A model generated the notes under the pieces. The model made no database searches, was not told the DNA's origin, and worked only from the letters and a program-made list of their open reading frames with translations. Made by a program: the position numbers and the translations under genes. Positions 58,880-64,000 of a stretch of DNA of 64,000 nucleotides are shown in pieces; the stretch's first letter is position 1; each line of letters opens with the position of its first letter. Source of the stretch: Lojkania enalia. Its lineage: Eukaryota; Ascomycota; Dothideomycetes; Pleosporales. The DNA lies in NCBI GenBank assembly GCA_010094045.1, contig ML986604.1, forward strand, positions 253,512 through 317,511, in the 5' to 3' direction.

Positions 58880-61860
58880 GCTGTCCAGTAGCAATGGGTG
58901 ATCCTTTAGCAACACTGCCAGATGCCCGGTATCAGATCCATCTATCGAAGACTACACTATCGGTTGGATATGTGCCTTGCAAGAGGAGTACGAAGCTGCG
59001 TATCGGATTCTAGATGACGAATTAGATGGTCCAGAGACGAACGCGGTCAATGACAACACCTACTTGTTTAGCCGTATTGGAGGACATAATGTGGTGGTTG
59101 GATGCTTGCCGATTAACCAGTATGGTATTATATCTGCTACGAGCGTTGCTAAAGACATAGTCAGATCGTTTCCCAACTTAAGGTTCGCCTTGATGCTGGG
59201 GATTGGGGAAGGTGCCCCAATACAGAGAAGAGATATTCGACTCGAGGACGTGTTAGTCAGCGTATCGCGGGGGAAGCTTAGAGGCGTGGTACAATATGAT
59301 GTCGGAAAAAGGTTGACAAATGGTCATTCCCAACAACAGGACAGCTGGATGCTCCGCCACTGGTGCTGCTAGGAGTTATTCCGGAGATGCAACGGCGACA
59401 TAATGACCGCAGGAAGCCGGACAGGGTTGCCAAGCGCTTGAAACTGATAGATGATATGCCCGAATATCGACAACCAGCTGAAGATTGGCTCTATCGCTCT
59501 GATTTTGAAAATAAGGGTGGGATGAATTGTGAGAAATGCGAGGCTGATGGGTTGGAGGAGGATCCAATGCGCGAAACCAACCGCGAAGTCACCGTCCAGT
59601 ATAGCACCATCACATCCGCCAATTCGGTAGTGAAGGATGCTAGTGAATGAGGCAAGTATACTAATGATCTAGAGTTGAATATGCTATGATTTTGAGGTGG
59701 AAGCTGACGGTCCAATGAACAACTTTTCGTATTTGGTGGCTCGGGGAGTTTGCGATAATTCAGATTCCCACAAAAATGATGAATGACACAATCATGCAGC
59801 GCTCGCGGCTGCAGCATATGCAAGGGAGCTTCTTCACGTTCTGAAACCTCAAAAGTTACCGTGGTACCGTCATGGGCCGGGAAGATCGAAAAGTATACGT
59901 GGGAACATTTTCACGCTATGCTTCCTCAAGATCTCAATTCTTATTGCTTTCTTATATTTAAATAATGTCAATAAGTACAATTTAGGCTAGAGATTTCTAT
60001 CCGCAAAATGGGCACCTTAGAACCGCAACATTTCTTATTAAGACTAACCCCCCCCCCCCAAAAAAAAAAAAAAAAAATTTTTTTTTGGGATCTACAGCTA
60101 TTAACAAACCGTAGTTTTAGCAGACTTCCAAGAACCAGTCTAGAAAATATCTAGAAATACTTACATGATTATCCATCATCAACTGAGTCAAGAACATAAG
60201 GACATAACTGGCTAATGCCAATCGACTACGGCCCTCGGCAAAGTAAATTTATTAAGAGACGCCACGAAGGAACTGGAATATGTCTGCTACGTACAAACGA
60301 ATTCTAAACATGGCTCGACTGAAGACACAAAAATCTCTTCTGCTCAGACATTCCAGGAGCTGGCATGATTCTCACATCTACTGTCATAGATCATCTCTGC
60401 TCTAACTATCGAACTAATTTCAGTGTCGGGATTGCACACCTATACTGCAACTTCTAGAAACAAGAACAGCAAAAAGTTGAAAATCTACTCTTAAGTCTTA
60501 AGCAGTTACTGCAAAGGTGGACATCCGTACCTAAAATCGTAAAGAAACTGTACGGATTACAAAGCTACGAGTAAACCTGGCTCTCATTCAACGAAACTCT
60601 GGAAGCCTTGAAATTAGCCACTACTCAATATTCATAATCCCTAGTCCTAATGGATGCGCTCAATGAGTGCGACGATTCTGATGGTGAACGTAAGAAGTTC
60701 CTATCATCAATCATCAACCTACAAGACAAAACTGGGGAAGACCTTTTTGTTACTTCTCGGAGTAATGGTGAGATTGCAAAGCGGTTTAAAATCACCCTAT
60801 CTCTCCAGATCTGTGCAAATAAAGGCGATGCTGGGGACTATTTTGGTGGCCAGATGTCACTTCTGCAGTCTGATATTTGGGATAAAGGTCTTCGAGATAC
60901 GGTTAGAAGCGAAATTTCTAATGCTGCGGACGGAATGTACGCAAGTCTTTATAAAATGCTGTACGGATTTATATTAATATCGATTCTAGATTCCTACTTG
61001 CACAGTTACCCATGAATTCTCTTCCGAATCAACCGACCAAGGGACACGTTAAAGAAGTTTTGCAGCGTCTAGCTAAGGAAGTAGACAGATTGGCGGAGAC
61101 TTATGAGCAGGCAATGGAAAGAATCCAAGATCCACTCGCGAACTTGCGAATCGTATTCTGGGATGGATTGTTCATGCCAAAAGACCGATCACTACCGCAG
61201 AGCTTCAAAATGCCCTTGCTGTCAGACCACGTACAGAAACGCTTGATGAAAATTACCTTCCGAACATTCCAGTCCTACGATCTATGTGCGCCAGATTAGT
61301 CACTGCCGATGAGTAGAGTAATATCGTCCGCTTAGTCCACTATACGACACAGCAGTACTTTAAACGGATGTGGACTTCTTGGTTTCCTGATGCTCAGAAG
61401 GAGATTGCGATAACCTGTGTTACATATCTATCATTCGATGCTTTTACATCTTGTTTCTCTCCAAAAGATGAGAAACTCGGGGCATGATTACGGTCTAATG
61501 CTCTATATAATTATGCAGCACACAACTAGGGATATCATATTCGCGCTACTGAAGGGGATGCAATATAGTTAGTTCTGGTGCTGCTTGAGAGTGAAGCTAA
61601 GGTATCCGCTTCTAGCTAGGCAATGATGGCTTCTGGGAGCTACCTAGGCTGTAATTAAAGTACTAGAGTAGGTGACTGGAATGCGCCTTACTGGGTACTT
61701 CGGACTACGGGATACACTAATGGCCTCACTTAAGTATGGGCATGGTCTAGATGTTAAGGGTACCTATGGACAGACGCCGCTGTCGTGTGCTGCGGAGAAT
61801 GGGCACGAAGCGGTGGCCAAGCTGTTTGAGAAACGCACCGAGAAGTCTCAAATAATTTGA
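58880..61860 (+). pseudogene. Decayed NLR: PNP_UDP-NACHT-ankyrin protein
   Basis: A broken fungal NOD-like receptor in linear order. The N-terminal nucleoside-phosphorylase-like domain starts near 58940 (SIEDYTIGWICALQEEYEAA) and reads AKDIVRSFPNLRFALMLGIG to about 59336. A one-base frameshift moves the reading to GVIPEMQRRHNDRRKPDRVA and YRQPAEDWLYRSDF; the domain ends with MNNFSYLVARGVCDNSDSHK (a TGA sits where relatives have Trp) and YARELLHVLKPQK near 59860. Homopolymer runs occur at 60048-60086. The NACHT domain reads CSDIPGAGMILTSTVIDHLC near 60340, where the P-loop lysine is replaced by Met, then LMDALNECDDSDGERKKFL near 60650. After DKTGEDLFVTSRSN come VKEVLQRLAKEVDRLAETYE near 61040 and VRLVHYTTQQYFKRMWTSWF near 61330. 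One recognisable ankyrin repeat (YGQTPLSCAAENGHEAVAKL) precedes the last stop at 61860. Such proteins act in fungal innate immunity and incompatibility. Confidence 0.85.
60048..60086. repeat. Homopolymer block C12-A18-T9
   Basis: Three consecutive homopolymers (about 12 C, 18 A, 9 T) inside the NLR relic, between the PNP and NACHT parts. This could be a retroposition or assembly scar, or simple slippage. Confidence 0.8.
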
Positions 61861-63334
61861 CATATGCTTTAATAGCATATGATATCATATTAATAAATCT
61901 GATAAAAAGGGGCCAGGGGAAAATGATGTTCATATACTATTAGGATGTTGCCACCGGAGTTTCGGGCAGTCTCTGGGCACCTCTAATTATATGCTAGAAG
62001 CTCCACTGCCTACTTAAGTAACTCTGATTATACTGCCACGCTTTTTTCTGTCACCCCCTAAACCTCTTCCGCAAGTACCGGAGGGTTCCGCCGTGCGACC
62101 TTCGGGTAGAAAAGCGAAAGGTGAGAGAACGAACGAACGGGTAGACACAAGAGAAAATATGACGCAAAAACAAGGATTATGTGGCATTATAATTATCAGC
62201 ACTTATAGGCAGACTATTAAAGCATCAAATACTTAAGACTCACTCCCGCTAACAGACGGCTGGTCCGCGCCAGCCATAGGTTTGTGGGGTGGCGGTTCTG
62301 TGGGCGTTCTCATGGAGTTGAGTAATATGATAGGAAACATGGCTAAGTTGAACTGGATGGCTGTGAAGCTGAGGATGGCTCTCCTGCTAAGACTGGCCAC
62401 TGGCTTGATAGGTATCAGTAGTAAATTACGCACTGGTAATTATATAAGACATACAAGGTACTCTACACTATCCCGGTTAGGTTAGCGATTCGACCGGAGG
62501 CTCATGGCGACGCTGCATAAATTTACGTGTGATAGTAGATAGAAGGCTAGTAATGACTTCTAAATGTCGTAGCGACATTCTAAGGCTTAGATAGACTCCA
62601 CTATTAACTTCAGATTCAATAGAAGCTTGACGGTGGTGCTGTAGAATAGGAAATCTATTCTACTATGAAAGAGGGTACTTTATGAATTTAGTATAAAAGC
62701 GAAGATGCCAACGCAATTTTTAGATAAGAGGTGTCCTGGGTGTTTAAGAAATAGCTATCGCATATAAATAATACAGAACTGTAGCAAATGTTAATGTATG
62801 TATAGATATTGAGTTGCTCACAGTCAAAGTACGCCTCATATGTCTCGGCACGAAGGGAGTCGCCATGTAGGGAGGGGATGTTAGATAAATTGAGAATGCA
62901 TTCATGTGTCGCTCGGATATAATGACTGATGTGCCTTAGATGCGGGCATAAAAAATAGTATATACCGTCCTTCCGGATGTTGTCGTGAACGGGTGGCTAT
63001 GTCAAGTGGCAGTGCGATGAGAAACCGGGAAGAAGACGGACCAAAGGAAAAGCGAAATATGCGTGCATCACCAGGAAGAGAGAAGAGATCACACAATGGT
63101 TAAGCGGAACATTCACCCAAGTGAAGCCTCCATTGTATTGTGATCAAATGACACTCGCTTATGACAAGCGAAGCCAGCTCCATTGATAGGCCACAAGCTC
63201 TTTGCTGTTTTTGATAATTACACACCGGGACTCCGTGGGTCCTTACCCTTTCGAGACCGAATATGCTGGAGAATGTCGTCCTGAAATTTCGTCACCATCT
63301 TTTTCTCACTCAAAATCCCAACACTTCGATACAT
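61861..63334. other. AT-rich gap before the ribosomal protein gene
   Basis: About 1.5 kb without a recognised gene. TpA is frequent, as in other decayed stretches of this window. The last ~300 bases are the 3' flank of RPL11. Confidence 0.45.
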
Positions 63335-64000
63335 TTATCGGACGATGCCCTCGAATCGGTTTTTGTACCACTTGATGGTCTCCGCCTGGGTGATGCGGTG
63401 GGAGGCACCGATCTTGCTCCTAGCCCGCCTGCGCTTGGCAACACGCTCGCCGGGTCGGGTCATGCAGCAGTAGAAGTCCATGCCGTAGATACTATGTCCA
63501 GTCAGCCTATATTTATCCTCATATATGGTATTGTAAGTGACATACCCAATGCTAGGGTCGTACTTGATGCCCAAGTCGATGTGCTCGCTGATACCGAAGC
63601 CGAAGTTGCCGGTCTCACTGAAGTTGCGCTTGCGCAATTCGTACTCCTTGACCTTGAGGCCACGCTCCAAAATTTCCTCAGCCTTAGGACCCCGGATGGT
63701 AACATGGACGGCAATCCTGCACATGTTGTTAATTTATTTACTCCTCCTAAATATGCCCTTGTGAGTGACCTACTTTTCATTCCTCCTGATTCCAAATGTA
63801 CGGACAGTGTATCGGGCCTTGCTGTAGACGGGAGTCTGACCGGACAGCTGCTCGAGCACCTTGGCTGCACGGGTCAAACGATCACCAGACTCGCCAACGG
63901 AGATGTTGAGGACCAATTTCTGGATGCGGAGCTCCCGCATGGGGTTGGAGTCTTTGTCACCCGGCTGATGGATATATTAGCGTAGGTATCGGAATTGTGT
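63335..64000 (-). CDS. RPL11: 60S ribosomal protein uL5 (RPL11), first exon beyond right edge
   Basis: Large-subunit ribosomal protein that binds 5S rRNA with uL18. Visible exons: 63964-63774, 63716-63546 and 63491-63335. Introns are 57 bases (63773-63717) and 54 bases (63545-63492). A further intron starts upstream at 63965 with a CTAAT branch and CATCAG acceptor, and it runs past the end of the window. The sequence reads [60 protein letters not shown], then [40 protein letters not shown], and ends [20 protein letters not shown] followed by VR and the stop. The last intron has no stop and keeps frame, but splicing gives the conserved [17 protein letters not shown]. Only the extreme N-terminus is missing. 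A long open frame on the other strand here is an antisense shadow. Confidence 0.95.

Noticed and set aside
63263..63985. 240-residue plus-strand open frame at the right edge
   Set aside because: Antisense of the RPL11 exons; the minus strand has a clear ribosomal protein.

Overview
This window comes from a filamentous ascomycete (Pezizomycotina). Almost every gene is broken by short GT-AG introns of about 45-60 bases, and the set includes a hybrid histidine kinase, a HET-domain protein, a relic of a PNP-NACHT-ankyrin NLR, and fungal orthologues of Stt4, Brn1, Utp13, Pre1, enolase and ribosomal protein uL5. The class cannot be fixed from this sequence alone. Exon boundaries were worked out by hand from splice consensus and reading-frame continuity.

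Layout. 1-4.2 kb: the 5' end of a SERCA-type Ca2+-ATPase (minus strand, running off the left edge) and a complete GAF/hybrid histidine kinase (minus). 4.2-10.3 kb: a long stretch without a recognisable gene, GC-rich at first and then AT-rich and degenerate. 10.3-44 kb: a gene-dense block with STT4 phosphatidylinositol 4-kinase, condensin subunit BRN1, a CaCA-family cation exchanger, a poly-proline/coiled-coil/ubiquitin-like protein ending in a CaaX box, a CAP/PR-1 secreted protein with a GC-AG intron, a GT23-like fucosyltransferase-type type II membrane protein, a kinesin-7, an unknown multi-pass membrane protein and the U3 snoRNP protein UTP13.

44.2-49.1 kb is the most interesting part. Between UTP13 and the proteasome gene PRE1 lie three broken genes: an ATP-grasp ligase (minus), a catechol-type O-methyltransferase (minus) and a sugar-phosphate cyclase of the 3-dehydroquinate-synthase superfamily (plus). 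Together these match the three-enzyme logic of mycosporine (MysA/MysB/MysC-type) biosynthesis. All three carry stop codons, and the cyclase has also lost its centre. At least four stops in the cyclase sit where CAG to TAG would explain them, as expected from RIP (repeat-induced point mutation).

49.9-53.4 kb: PRE1 (with a start codon split by an intron) and enolase (seven exons, two of them 30 and 27 bases). 53.4-63.3 kb: an AT-rich accessory region with an intact HET-ankyrin protein ending in a possible CaaX box and, on the other strand, a decayed PNP-NACHT-ankyrin NLR. This looks like an allorecognition or innate-immunity island. The window ends in the ribosomal protein uL5 (RPL11) gene, whose first exon lies beyond the right edge.

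Housekeeping genes therefore alternate with AT-rich, TpA-rich islands that hold pseudogenes and self/non-self recognition genes.
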